NCBI RefSeq assembly: GCF_022602565.1
Contig: NZ_JALBCV010000005.1
Span: forward strand, 62,001 to 126,000
Length of the DNA stretch: 64,000 nt
Direction of reading: 5' to 3'
Source of the DNA: Rosenbergiella metrosideri
GTDB taxonomy: Bacteria > Pseudomonadota > Gammaproteobacteria > Enterobacterales > Enterobacteriaceae
A program made the translations under genes and the position numbers. Shown in pieces: positions 11,201 to 18,966 of the stretch (position 1 is the first letter of the stretch; every line of letters begins with the position of its first letter). The notes under the pieces are model-generated. The model was not told the DNA's origin. It did not search any database and saw only the letters and a program-made list of their open reading frames with translations.

Positions 11201-12738
11201 GCGAATTGTTGACGGAAGTAGTCATAGATAATTCGCGGACGGCTGCTGAGAACGGCAAAAGGGGTATCGTCACCCATTGAACCGACGGCTTCTTGTCCAT
11301 TTTCACCCAGTACCCGAATAACGGTGTCTAACTCTTCACTGCTATAACCGAATTGTTTTTGCCAAGTGGCGAGTTGTGTGTCGTCAAGCTGACGTTTACC
11401 CACCTGATCTTCGGGAAGCTCTTCAAAAGGCACCAAGCGTTTAACGTTTTTCTCCATCCAAGTTTTGTAAGGATGGCGGCTTTTTAAGTCGTTATCGGTT
11501 TCTGCAGAATGGAGGATACGCCCAATACGGGTATCAATAACCATTAATTCGCCTGGGCCGACACGGCCTTTCTCAACCACTTCATCGGGCTGGTAATCCC
11601 AAATACCTACTTCAGAGGCACAAGTGATTAATTTATCTTTAGTGATAACGTAGCGCGCAGGACGTAAACCATTGCGATCTAAGTTACAGGCAGCATAACG
11701 GCCATCCGACATCACGATTCCCGCGGGGCCATCCCAAGGTTCCATATGCATAGAGTTGAAATCGAAGAATGCGCGTAAATCGGGGTCCATATCGGGATTA
11801 TTCTGCCAGGCCGGCGGGACCAGTAAACGCATGGCACGGACCAAGTCCATCCCGCCGTTTAAGAATAGCTCTAGCATGTTATCCATTGAACTTGAGTCGG
11901 AGCCAGTTTCATTTACAAATGGGGCAATCGTCTGCAGATCAGGGATCAATGGCGTATTAAATTTGTAAGCACGGGCTCTTGCCCACTGACGGTTACCCGC
12001 AATGGTATTAATCTCGCCGTTATGGGCCATATACCGAAAAGGTTGAGCCAGCGGCCAGCGTGGAACGGTATTGGTCGAAAAACGTTGGTGGAATAGACAG
12101 ATAGAAGATTCTAAGCGCAAGTCAGCCAAATCGAGATAAAATCTCGGTAAATCGGCGGGCATGCATAAGCCTTTATAGATGTTGACCTGGTTAGAGAAGC
12201 TACAGATATAGAATTCAGTATCTCCTAACGCCTCAACACGTTTTTCGATACGACGACGCGCCATATATAGGCGACGTTCCATATCCCGTGGGCGCCAACC
12301 CGCAGGAGCATTAATGAAGAGCTGCTCAATGACCGGAAGAGAAGAGAGGGCAACTTCGCCGAGGACATCACGATTGATCGGCACTTCACGCCAACCTACG
12401 ACAGACAGGGTTTCCCGTAGCACTTCTTCTTCAATGATTTTACGCGAAATCGCCGCTTTTTCCGGATCGTTATTTAGGAATAGCATCCCAACGCTATAGT
12501 TGCGCGCTAGGCTCCATCCTTGCGTTTCAGCAATATATCTAAAGAAGCGGTCTGGTTTTTGCAGCAAGAGTCCGCAGCCGTCACCCGTTTTGCCATCCGC
12601 TAAAATTGCACCACGGTGTTGCATACGTGCGAGACCATGGATTGCCGTTCTGACAACTTTGTGACTGGGCTCGCCCTCTATATGAGCAATAAGTCCGAAG
12701 CCACAGTTATCCTTTTCAAAGGATTTATCATACAACAT
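8272..12738 (-). CDS. gltB: Glutamate synthase (NADPH), large subunit
   Basis: Alpha subunit of GOGAT. The chosen start MLYDKS has a GGAGG ribosome site 7 bases upstream and gives 1488 residues (1486 in E. coli). A short propeptide precedes the N-terminal nucleophile Cys12 (DNCGFG) of the class II glutaminase domain. The central domain, FMN-binding synthase domain (about 800-1200), Fe-S motif with Cys residues in CKYLRICHLNNC, and C-terminal beta-helix all follow. An in-frame GTG/ATG extension of 19 residues (to 12795) lacks family resemblance. Transcribed with gltD, probably from the long spacer shared with arcB. Confidence 0.98.
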   Translation of the reverse strand: MLYDKSFEKDNCGFGLIAHIEGEPSHKVVRTAIHGLARMQHRGAILADGKTGDGCGLLLQKPDRFFRYIAETQGWSLARNYSVGMLFLNNDPEKAAISRKIIEEEVLRETLSVVGWREVPINRDVLGEVALSSLPVIEQLFINAPAGWRPRDMERRLYMARRRIEKRVEALGDTEFYICSFSNQVNIYKGLCMPADLPRFYLDLADLRLESSICLFHQRFSTNTVPRWPLAQPFRYMAHNGEINTIAGNRQWARARAYKFNTPLIPDLQTIAPFVNETGSDSSSMDNMLELFLNGGMDLVRAMRLLVPPAWQNNPDMDPDLRAFFDFNSMHMEPWDGPAGIVMSDGRYAACNLDRNGLRPARYVITKDKLITCASEVGIWDYQPDEVVEKGRVGPGELMVIDTRIGRILHSAETDNDLKSRHPYKTWMEKNVKRLVPFEELPEDQVGKRQLDDTQLATWQKQFGYSSEELDTVIRVLGENGQEAVGSMGDDTPFAVLSSRPRIIYDYFRQQFAQVTNPPIDPLRENHVMSLATCIGQEMNVFCEAEGQAHRVSFKSPILLYSDFSQLTQLDTQYYRADTIDCTFNPADETLEAAIHRLNDQAEEMVRNGTVLLVLSDRQITTERLPVPAPMIVGAVQARLVEKSLRCDANIIVETASARDPHHFAVLLGFGATAIYPWLAYETLAKMADSGIIDHDYRKAMLNYRNGINKGLYKIMSKMGISTVASYRCSKLFEAVGLHTDITTLCFQNVTSRIGGANFSDFEQDLVNLSKRAWLARKPLDQGGLLKYVHGGEYHAYNPDIVNSLQRAVESGDYADYLNYAQHVNHRPAATLRDLLALKPSEQVIKIDEVEPATELFKRFDTAAMSIGALSPEAHEALAEAMNSIGGFSNSGEGGEDPARYGTNKVSRIKQVASGRFGVTPAYLVNADVIQIKVAQGAKPGEGGQLPGDKVTPYIARLRYSVPGVTLISPPPHHDIYSIEDLAQLIFDLKQVNPKAMISVKLVSEPGVGTIATGVAKAYADLITVAGYDGGTGASPLTSVKYAGCPWELGLVETQQALVANGLRHKIRLQIDGGLKTGLDIIKAAILGAESFGFGTGPMVALGCKYLRICHLNNCATGVATQDEKLRKNHYHGLPFKVTNYFEFIARETREIMASLGVSRLTDLIGRTDLLTALEGFTAKQQKLNLGSLLETATPVAGKALYCTESNPPFDKGTLNKALLEQALPYIETKQSKHFYFDVKNTDRSVGATLSGAIAQRYGDQGLASDPVQVHLTGTAGQSFGVWNAGGLEMILTGDANDYVGKGMAGGLLAIRPPIGSAFRSHEATIAGNTCLYGATGGKLFAAGRAGERFAVRNSGAITVVEGIGDNGCEYMTGGVVCVIGRTGVNFGAGMTGGFAYVLDEDGEFRKRVNSELVEVLDVATLPIHEEHLRGLITEHVQYTQSSRGEEILAQWANWSEKFMLIKPKSSDVKALLGHRSRSAAELRVQAQ

Positions 12739-13059
12739 TGAGTCAACCTCCACGGGCTCTGCGGCCCTTTTCTTCCAGCACTTTGCTACAGGCAACGCTG
12801 CTTGGGCTAGGGTAATGGTTAGGAGAGTAAATTCGCGTTAGCGCCTGTGACCTTGGCAGACCAAAATATGCCGCAGGGAACGTGTAATTACTAAAAATTT
12901 AGGCGGGAATGCTGCATTCCGCACAGATAGCTACCAGTTGAATTCCAACTTATCGGGAATTATGACCGAGGTCAAATTAGGAAGGTAACAAATGTTTCAT
13001 TGGTGATTTTATTGTATCATTATGATTTGATTGTTTTTTTTACTTTATTTTTAGCCGTT

Positions 13060-13076
13060 TGCATTATTATAGTGCA
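13060..13076. promoter_or_regulatory. NtrC-like palindrome
   Basis: TGCATTATTATAGTGCA has both outer TGCA arms of the NtrC consensus TGCAC-N7-GTGCA and 13 of 17 matches to the strong glnA-type site. A weaker second copy (13093-13109, right half TATGGTGCA) starts 33 bp downstream, about three helical turns. No sigma-54 promoter was found nearby, so function is uncertain. Confidence 0.3.
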
Positions 13077-13085
13077 GTGGTTTTG

Positions 13086-13101
13086 TGTGAGCTGTATCAC
13101 T
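13086..13101. promoter_or_regulatory. CRP-site-like sequence
   Basis: TGTGA-GCTGTA-TCACT matches the CRP consensus TGTGA-N6-TCACA at 9 of 10 defined positions. It lies about 350 bp from gltB and 265 bp from arcB. CRP control of gltBD is known in E. coli, which supports assignment to gltB, but the distance is long. Confidence 0.5.
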
Positions 13102-13261
13102 ATGGTGCAGCACGAATACGATCACTGAATTCTGTTACATTGACCAATATCAGTGATATATATCGTTAATTTTCCAATAAATGAATTTTTAAACTGTTTT
13201 AATCATTGTGTTTTTTTTTATTTTTACTCTTACACGAATTGTGCGATGACGTTAGAAAAAT

Positions 13262-13296
13262 TGAATTTAAATGCAAATGATTAACATTTAAATTCA
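13262..13296. repeat. 12-bp perfect inverted repeat upstream of arcB
   Basis: TGAATTTAAATG (13262-13273) and CATTTAAATTCA (13285-13296) are exact reverse complements separated by 11 bases. The centre is about 85 bp upstream of the arcB start, a promoter-proximal position suited to an operator. The regulator is unknown. Confidence 0.5.
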
Positions 13297-13364
13297 GGTG
13301 TGAATCTTCTGCTTACCGCATTATTTTTACGCTATCATGTGCACTTCTCGACGATGGAGTGATT

Positions 13365-15692
13365 ATGAAACATATCCGGCTACTAGCGCAGTATTACGTT
13401 GATTTGATGGTCAAACTAGGCCTCGTTCGCTTTTCTCTTCTCCTTGCTTCTGCGTTAGTGGTCTTGGCGATGATCGTGCAAATGGCGGTGACGCTGCTAC
13501 TGCATGGTCATGTCGAATCAATCGATGTTGTACGCTCGATTTTCTTTGGGTTATTGATCACTCCTTGGGCCGTTTATTTCCTTTCTGTCGTCGTCGATCA
13601 GCTTGAGGAGTCTCGTCAGCGCTTAGCAAGATTAGTTGATAAATTAGAAGAGATGCGTGACCGCGATTTACAGCTTAATCAGCAGATGCAGCAAACCATT
13701 ACGCAGCTTAATCAGGAAATTACTGAACGCCGTAATGCTGAGCAAGCACGTGAACGCGCGATTGTTAAATTAGAAGAAGAGATGGAAGGGCGCATCAAGG
13801 CACAAACGGAGCTGGAACAGCAATCATCATTTTTACGTTCTTTTTTAGATGCGTCGCCAGATTTGGTCTTCTACCGCAATATCGATCGTCAATTTTCGGG
13901 GTGTAACCGCGCATTAGAGTTATTAACTGGAAAAAGCGAACAGCAGCTTGTGGGCTTAACCCCACAAGATGTCTATGATCCAGAAGCAGCAGAGAAAATT
14001 TTAGCCACTGATGAAAAGGTTTTTCGCCACAATATTGCGCTGACCTATGAACAATGGTTGCATTACCCTGACGGAAAAAAAGCATGCTTTGAGGTGCGTA
14101 AAGTCCCTTACTATGACCGCATAGGCAAGCGTAATGGTTTAATGGGATTTGGTCGCGATATAACAGAGCGTAAGCGTTACCAAGAAGCGTTAGAAAATGC
14201 TAGTCGTGATAAAACAACCTTTATCTCGACAATCAGCCATGAGCTGCGTACGCCATTGAATGGTATTGTTGGATTGAGTCGGATTCTTTTGGATACTCAA
14301 TTGGACAATGAGCAGTTAAATTACTTAAAAACCATTCATGTCTCTGCCATTACGTTAGGGAACATTTTCAACGACGTTATCGAGATGGATAAAATCGAAC
14401 GTCAGAATATTAAACTGGACCGCCAGCCGACTAACTTTACAGATTTTATCGCCGACCTTGAAAACCTCGCAGGGCTATTGGTGCAACCCAAAGGGCTGAT
14501 CTTCACAATGCAGGTGGATGCGCCATTGCCGCAAACCGTCATGACTGATGGGACGCGCTTACGGCAGATCCTGTGGAATTTGATCAGTAATGCCGTTAAG
14601 TTCACCAAAGAAGGCGAAATCTCTGTCCATGTGAGTTATCAGTCGAAACATCTGACCTTTGCGGTTCAAGACTCGGGTATCGGTATCCCTCAGTCTGAAC
14701 AAGACAAGATCTTTGCTATGTATTATCAAGTTGAAGATGAGCATGGTGGGAAACCTGCAACGGGAACCGGAATAGGATTGGCGGTGTCAGCTCGTATTGC
14801 TGAAGCCATGGGCGGTAGCCTTAGCGTAGAAAGTGAGCCGCATCATGGGGCCTGTTTTACGCTCAATGTCTGCGCCCCTGAGGTGGTGACCGAAACTTCT
14901 AAGGCACAGGAAGAGGAAGAGTGGTTACTTCCCGCTCTACATATCTTATTGGTCGAAGATATTGAGTTAAATGTTGTGGTCGCCCGTTCAGTGCTCGAAA
15001 ACCTAGGCTGTTCGATTGAGGTTGCTATGACGGGGCAAGAGGCGCTAGATCTTTTTGAACCCGATGAGTTCGATATGGTGTTGCTTGATATTCAGTTACC
15101 GGATATGACGGGATTAGATGTCGCCAAGGCATTAAAACAGCGCTTCACTGCTCAACAGCTTCCACCTTTGGTCGCCTTGACCGCCAATGTATTGAAGAAT
15201 AAAAGCGAGTATCTCAACGCTGGGCTCGATGGGGTGTTAAGTAAGCCGCTTTCGGTACCTGCATTGACGGCAACAATTAAACAGTTTTGGGACCCTCATG
15301 CGGCAGAGTCTACTGATCGAGTTGAACCGCTGACTTCTGAGCCGACGGATAAGCTGGATACCGAAATGTTAGAGCAGTACTTAAGCTTGGTGGGTCCTTC
15401 GCTCATTCATGATGGGCTAAGTATGTTCGAGAAAATGATGCCGGGCTATCTTGAGGCGCTAGATTCCAATATGTTGGCACGGGATCAAACTGAGATTGCT
15501 GAGCAGGGGCATAAGATTAAGGGTGCAGCGGGAGCAATTGGTCTTAAGCATCTACAGAGAGTGGCTCAACAAATCCAGTCACCAGAATTACCGGCATGGT
15601 GGGATAATGTTCAAGATTGGGTAGACGAACTGCATAGTACTTGGCAGAAAGATATCGCAGTGCTGAAAGAGTGGGTTAGTACTAAGTCGTAG
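13365..15692 (+). CDS. arcB: ArcB, hybrid sensor kinase of the anoxic redox control system
   Basis: Inner-membrane tripartite sensor that phosphorylates ArcA when quinones are reduced. Two membrane segments (about 23-46 and 57-77), a coiled-coil linker (to about 150), a PAS domain with the redox-active Cys180 and Cys241 both conserved, kinase domain with His292 (ISHELRTPLNG), catalytic N/G boxes to about 500, receiver domain with Asp575 and a C-terminal Hpt domain with His716. 775 residues (778 in E. coli). Start ATG with GGAG upstream is preferred over a GTG two codons earlier. ArcZ, which represses arcB in E. coli, is encoded convergently right after it. Confidence 0.98.
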   Translation: MKHIRLLAQYYVDLMVKLGLVRFSLLLASALVVLAMIVQMAVTLLLHGHVESIDVVRSIFFGLLITPWAVYFLSVVVDQLEESRQRLARLVDKLEEMRDRDLQLNQQMQQTITQLNQEITERRNAEQARERAIVKLEEEMEGRIKAQTELEQQSSFLRSFLDASPDLVFYRNIDRQFSGCNRALELLTGKSEQQLVGLTPQDVYDPEAAEKILATDEKVFRHNIALTYEQWLHYPDGKKACFEVRKVPYYDRIGKRNGLMGFGRDITERKRYQEALENASRDKTTFISTISHELRTPLNGIVGLSRILLDTQLDNEQLNYLKTIHVSAITLGNIFNDVIEMDKIERQNIKLDRQPTNFTDFIADLENLAGLLVQPKGLIFTMQVDAPLPQTVMTDGTRLRQILWNLISNAVKFTKEGEISVHVSYQSKHLTFAVQDSGIGIPQSEQDKIFAMYYQVEDEHGGKPATGTGIGLAVSARIAEAMGGSLSVESEPHHGACFTLNVCAPEVVTETSKAQEEEEWLLPALHILLVEDIELNVVVARSVLENLGCSIEVAMTGQEALDLFEPDEFDMVLLDIQLPDMTGLDVAKALKQRFTAQQLPPLVALTANVLKNKSEYLNAGLDGVLSKPLSVPALTATIKQFWDPHAAESTDRVEPLTSEPTDKLDTEMLEQYLSLVGPSLIHDGLSMFEKMMPGYLEALDSNMLARDQTEIAEQGHKIKGAAGAIGLKHLQRVAQQIQSPELPAWWDNVQDWVDELHSTWQKDIAVLKEWVSTKS

Positions 15693-15694
15693 AT

Positions 15695-15816
15695 AAAAAT
15701 TACCCCGGTTAAACCGGGGTGCGCGAAGATTGCGCCAACACCAGGGAAATTATACTGAACAGCGCAAACTATCATCTTTTTTTGAGAGTAATCGCGTTGC
15801 TATTCAGTGGTATTGG
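15695..15816 (-). ncRNA. arcZ: ArcZ small regulatory RNA
   Basis: Hfq-dependent sRNA that in E. coli activates rpoS translation and represses flhDC and arcB. Read on the minus strand, the conserved processed part is unmistakable: the seed TTTCCCTGGTGTTGGCGCA (15732-15750) followed by TCGCGCACCCCGG, a terminator stem ACCCCGGTT/AACCGGGGT (15702-15720) and a T-rich tail. A candidate -10 (TAGTCT, complement of 15823-15828) places the 5' end near 15816, giving about 122 nt against 121 in E. coli. The position convergent to arcB is conserved. The 5' end is an estimate. Confidence 0.92.
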
Positions 15817-15828
15817 GTACTTAGACTA

Positions 15829-16424
15829 CTGTAACAAATAAATGGTACCGATTTCTATAAAACATTAACATAAGTAATGCATTTAATATCAGGGTGGCTA
15901 AAAAAGCATCATTAATCTTAATTAAGTTTATACTCAAGCCTTACTAATACCTAATAACCTTATAATATCAAGGGATATACAGGGTAGGCAACCATTTTCC
16001 TACAGGGACGACCAAGTGTTTTAAGGTAATACCTTTTAATCTTTAAAAATCGATAGATTTTGCTAATGATTTAGAAGATTAAAAGGTTGAATTAGTCATC
16101 CGTAGCTTAATTTTTCTCTTCTACACATCCTATAAATGATCCTCAAAGAGGATTTTACGCTGGCATTTAAGGCTTATAGTTAACACTATGTTAATTGTTA
16201 GTTTATCAAATGATGGTTCTATTGGCGATATCTAATTCAATATGTTTAAACTTTACTCATAATTCACCTGAAAACTATCATGCTCGCCGAAGTAAGAAAT
16301 TTCTTGGAACCGTTACCTTTTAAGTGGCTTATGAAAGTTGCGGAGAAAGATACCTCTTGCTGAGGCGACTCTTTATAATAGGGCATGAAAAATTGAAGGT
16401 CTCTTTTTAGAGAGAGCGTAGACT
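15829..16424. other. Gene-free AT-rich spacer between arcZ and mtgA
   Basis: In E. coli elbB occupies this interval. No ElbB-like reading frame or remnant is recognisable here. The region holds the nested inverted repeat at 16031-16087, a small hairpin ATCCTC/GAGGAT (16139-16153) followed by TTTT, and near 16293 a short AAGAAATTTCTT palindrome. It must also contain the mtgA and arcZ promoters. Confidence 0.6.
16031..16087. repeat. Nested inverted repeat, 13-bp outer arms
   Basis: ACCTTTTAATCTT (16031-16043) and AAGATTAAAAGGT (16075-16087) are perfect reverse complements. Inside, AAAATC (16046-16051) and GATTTT (16056-16061) form a second hairpin with a GATA loop. The 57-bp unit has no open frame and no second copy was noticed in this window. 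Confidence 0.55.
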
Positions 16425-17147
16425 ATGAAATCAAAACGTAAAACGAGGTTGGGATCGATTAAAAAAGGTCTTTTAAAGGTTTTTTTAGCCTGCGCAGGCC
16501 TCTGGTTTCTCGCTGTCTTATTATGGACTTTTCTACCCGTCCCTTTTTCTACGATAATGGCTGAGCGGCAAATCAGTGCTTGGGCATCAGGCAACTTTGC
16601 ATACCGTGCACATTCTGATTGGGTTGCTATGGATGAGATTTCTCCGTGGATGCCTCTCGCCGTGATCGCGTCGGAGGACCAGCGTTTTCCTGAACATTGG
16701 GGGATCGATTTTGGCGCGGTCAATACTGCGCTTACGCAGCAAGGTGAAACCCATTTACGTGGTGCGTCGACCCTTTCACAGCAAACGGCTAAAAATATGT
16801 TTTTATGGGATGGACGCAGTTGGGTACGTAAGGCCATTGAGGCAGGGATGACGCTGGGTATTGAAGCGGTTTGGCGCAAAAAGCGTATACTTACCGTTTA
16901 TCTTAACGTAGCAGAGTTCGGACCGGGAATTTTTGGGGTTGAAGCTGCTTCGCAGGCCTATTTCCATAAGCCTGCTAAGCAGCTGACTGAAGGGCAGGCG
17001 GCACTGCTTGCAGCTGTTTTACCTTCACCATTGCGTTATAGCGCCAAGGCCCCCTCACGTTACATACAAATGAGACAGCAATGGATTATGCGGCAAATGC
17101 GTCAATTGGGTGGCCTGCCTTTTTTAACGCAGCATCACCTTTATTGA
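16425..17147 (+). CDS. mtgA: MtgA, monofunctional peptidoglycan glycosyltransferase (GT51)
   Basis: Polymerises lipid II into glycan strands without transpeptidase activity. One N-terminal membrane anchor (about 18-38), then a GT51 domain with the catalytic-site motif [13 protein letters not shown] (Glu84 the probable general base) and the second motif [13 protein letters not shown]. 240 residues, family length. Its stop is only 4 bp from the stop of convergent npr, with no terminator between. Confidence 0.96.
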   Translation: MKSKRKTRLGSIKKGLLKVFLACAGLWFLAVLLWTFLPVPFSTIMAERQISAWASGNFAYRAHSDWVAMDEISPWMPLAVIASEDQRFPEHWGIDFGAVNTALTQQGETHLRGASTLSQQTAKNMFLWDGRSWVRKAIEAGMTLGIEAVWRKKRILTVYLNVAEFGPGIFGVEAASQAYFHKPAKQLTEGQAALLAAVLPSPLRYSAKAPSRYIQMRQQWIMRQMRQLGGLPFLTQHHLY

Positions 17148-17151
17148 ATAC

Positions 17152-17424
17152 TTACTCTTCGTCAAATCGTGAGGCGAAAAGCTCGACAACGGCCTGTAAG
17201 GCTTCAACTTCTTGCAGGCCAGTTGCTTCGACTTCGATCTTACCGCCCTGGGCAGAATCTAACATCAATAAGGCAATCACACTGTTTGCTTCAGCTTCGG
17301 TTCCCGCCTCATTTCGCAGTAAAACTTCAGCATCGAAGCTCTGAACTAATTCAAACAGCTTCATTGCAGGTCGTGCATGCATTCCCAGTTTATTTTGGAT
17401 AGAAACAGTTTGCTTAACGGTCAT
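17152..17424 (-). CDS. npr: NPr, phosphocarrier of the nitrogen PTS
   Basis: HPr-like carrier passing phosphate from PtsP (EI-Ntr) to PtsN (EIIA-Ntr). The phosphorylation site His16 (GMHARPA) is present; 90 residues, as in E. coli. The start ATG lies inside the end of rapZ (11-base overlap), suggesting translational coupling. An in-frame extension to 17529 lies within rapZ and is not part of the protein. Last gene of the rpoN operon. Confidence 0.97.
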   Translation of the reverse strand: MTVKQTVSIQNKLGMHARPAMKLFELVQSFDAEVLLRNEAGTEAEANSVIALLMLDSAQGGKIEVEATGLQEVEALQAVVELFASRFDEE

Positions 17425-18274
17425 GATGTTTTTTTTCCAAGGTGCGATGCCGACGTTGAACATTTTTACCGCGAGAGGCAAAGTAATCCGCGAGTTGCTC
17501 AGCAATGTAGACAGAACGATGCTTACCACCCGTACAGCCGATAGCTACGGTGAGGTAGCTACGATTATTACGTTCCAGCATCGGCAGCCATAACTCAAGA
17601 TAGCTACGTGTCTGATAGATAAATTGGTGGACATCGGTATGACGTTCTAAAAACTGACAGACTGGACGGTCCAATCCGGTCATCGGGCGGAGCTTTGCGT
17701 CCCAGTGTGGATTAGGCAGAAATCTTACATCAAACACGTAGTCGGCATCGACAGGTAAACCATACTTAAACCCAAAGGATTCGAAGACAATGGTGAGCTC
17801 TCGCTCCGGCTTACCCGAGAGCCGAGTACGTAGCATCTCCGCCAGTTCGTGTACGGACATTTCAGAGGTGTCGACCACGAGGTCTGCCCGAGAGCGTAAC
17901 GGTTCAAGTAGTTCAGACTCGTGCTCAATAGCATCTTCTAACGAGAGATTTCTCGCGGTTAATGGGTGGAGTCGGCGGGTGTCACTATAACGACGGATGA
18001 GAGTATTGGTATTGGCATCAAAGAACAGCAGTTGAGGAGAGAATTCGATATCAAGCCTATCCAATACGGCTTCAAACAGCTGAGGAGATTCGGGCATATT
18101 CCTGATATCGATACTCACCGCCGCTGATATTTCTCTTTTGGCTAAAGTTGCCGCAAGTTCGGGTAAAAGCTCAACGGGAAGGTTATCGACACAATAAAAT
18201 CCCATATCCTCCAGCGCGCGTAGCGCAACCGATTTACCGGAGCCGGAACGACCGCTAACGATCATCAGTGCCAT
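17414..18274 (-). CDS. rapZ: RapZ, RNase adaptor for GlmZ decay
   Basis: Binds the sRNAs GlmZ/GlmY and glucosamine-6-phosphate, recruiting RNase E to GlmZ and so controlling glmS. N-terminal P-loop GRSGSGKS (residues 8-15); C-terminal domain with [20 protein letters not shown], the conserved ligand/RNA-binding segment. 286 residues (284 in E. coli). Lies 50 bp downstream of ptsN and overlaps npr. glmM, another enzyme of the same amino-sugar pathway, is elsewhere in this window. Confidence 0.97.
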   Translation of the reverse strand: MALMIVSGRSGSGKSVALRALEDMGFYCVDNLPVELLPELAATLAKREISAAVSIDIRNMPESPQLFEAVLDRLDIEFSPQLLFFDANTNTLIRRYSDTRRLHPLTARNLSLEDAIEHESELLEPLRSRADLVVDTSEMSVHELAEMLRTRLSGKPERELTIVFESFGFKYGLPVDADYVFDVRFLPNPHWDAKLRPMTGLDRPVCQFLERHTDVHQFIYQTRSYLELWLPMLERNNRSYLTVAIGCTGGKHRSVYIAEQLADYFASRGKNVQRRHRTLEKKHHDR

Positions 18275-18324
18275 GAGTTTATTTTCTCCTGCGAACCTTA
18301 CGAGTCACTCTGGATTGAAGATTA

Positions 18325-18807
18325 TTACTCTTCATTATCTTCATTGCCCATCAAAATGTGATAGAGCATTTCGTCGCTTTCGGCTTGCCGAAGTTGTCGA
18401 CAGACGGCTTTATTCGCTAAACGTTTAGCGATTAGCGATAGGGTGTGGCGGTGTATTTTGCATTGACCAGCAGGGACTAACAGGGCAAACAGCAGATCTA
18501 CGGGTTGATTATCGACAGCATCAAAAGCAATGGGATGTTCGAGCTTAATAAATACGCCGACTGAACGTAACGTATCTTGTTCAAGCTTTCCATGAGGAAT
18601 AGCTATTCCCCCACCAATACCGGTACTGCCCATTTTTTCACGATTGAGAATCGTTTCAAATATGAGTTGATGAGGCAGATTAAGCTGGCCCGCCGCGATT
18701 TCGCTAATTATCTCTAACGCTCTTTTTTTACTTTGGCAGTTAACATTATTGCGCGTGCAATCAAGCGTTAGCACATTACCTAATTCTAAAGGGAGGTCGC
18801 TATTCAT
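18325..18807 (-). CDS. ptsN: PtsN, EIIA-Ntr of the nitrogen PTS
   Basis: Regulatory EIIA protein; its phosphorylation state tunes K+ transporters and other targets. Phosphorylated His72 (GIAIPHGKLE) is conserved. The start MNSDLPLELG is chosen to match family length (160 against 163); an upstream in-frame ATG at 18852 would add 15 unrelated residues, and neither has a strong ribosome site. In E. coli hpf separates rpoN from ptsN; here only 159 bp of non-coding DNA does. Confidence 0.95.
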   Translation of the reverse strand: MNSDLPLELGNVLTLDCTRNNVNCQSKKRALEIISEIAAGQLNLPHQLIFETILNREKMGSTGIGGGIAIPHGKLEQDTLRSVGVFIKLEHPIAFDAVDNQPVDLLFALLVPAGQCKIHRHTLSLIAKRLANKAVCRQLRQAESDEMLYHILMGNEDNEE

Positions 18808-18877
18808 AGTATTCACTTGCTGACGGTTTGACGATGAGTCAGACACATACACCGTGGTTAATGACGATCATTGATTG

Positions 18878-18909
18878 GCCTGCATGGTAACAGAACACTT
18901 TATGCAGGC
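18878..18909. repeat. 8-bp inverted repeat in the rpoN-ptsN gap
   Basis: GCCTGCAT (18878-18885) and ATGCAGGC (18902-18909) are perfect reverse complements with a 16-base loop, about 70 bp before the ptsN start as transcribed. It lacks a U-tract and may be an attenuator, processing hairpin or scar of gene loss. Confidence 0.4.
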
Positions 18910-18966
18910 AAATAATTTACATAGCTGAAATCACTATGCGCTTTTTATCCCCGTTGCGCAATATAC

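Larger units (their letters stand above)
12739..13364. promoter_or_regulatory. 626-bp gltB/arcB divergent regulatory region
   Basis: AT-rich, without coding sequence. Besides the sites listed separately it has small palindromes near gltB: GGAATGC-T-GCATTCC (12906-12920) and TGACC-GA-GGTCA (12963-12974). Around 13019-13032 a sequence close to the IHF consensus occurs on the minus strand. In E. coli the gltBD promoter is known to integrate Lrp, IHF, CRP and ArgR, so a long, operator-rich spacer is expected. Assignments of individual sites are by eye. Confidence 0.55.

Noticed and set aside
12739-12795. Extended GltB N-terminus of 19 residues
   Set aside because: The internal ATG at 12738 has a strong ribosome site and gives the family start with the propeptide and Cys12 nucleophile.
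12796-13364. Sigma-54 promoter accompanying the NtrC-like sites
   Set aside because: No TGGCAC-N5-TTGCA pattern with the GG/GC spacing was found on either strand.
16280-16363. Possible 27-codon small gene before mtgA (starting MLAEVRNFLEP)
   Set aside because: No ribosome site and no sign of conservation; its length is expected by chance in a 600-bp spacer.
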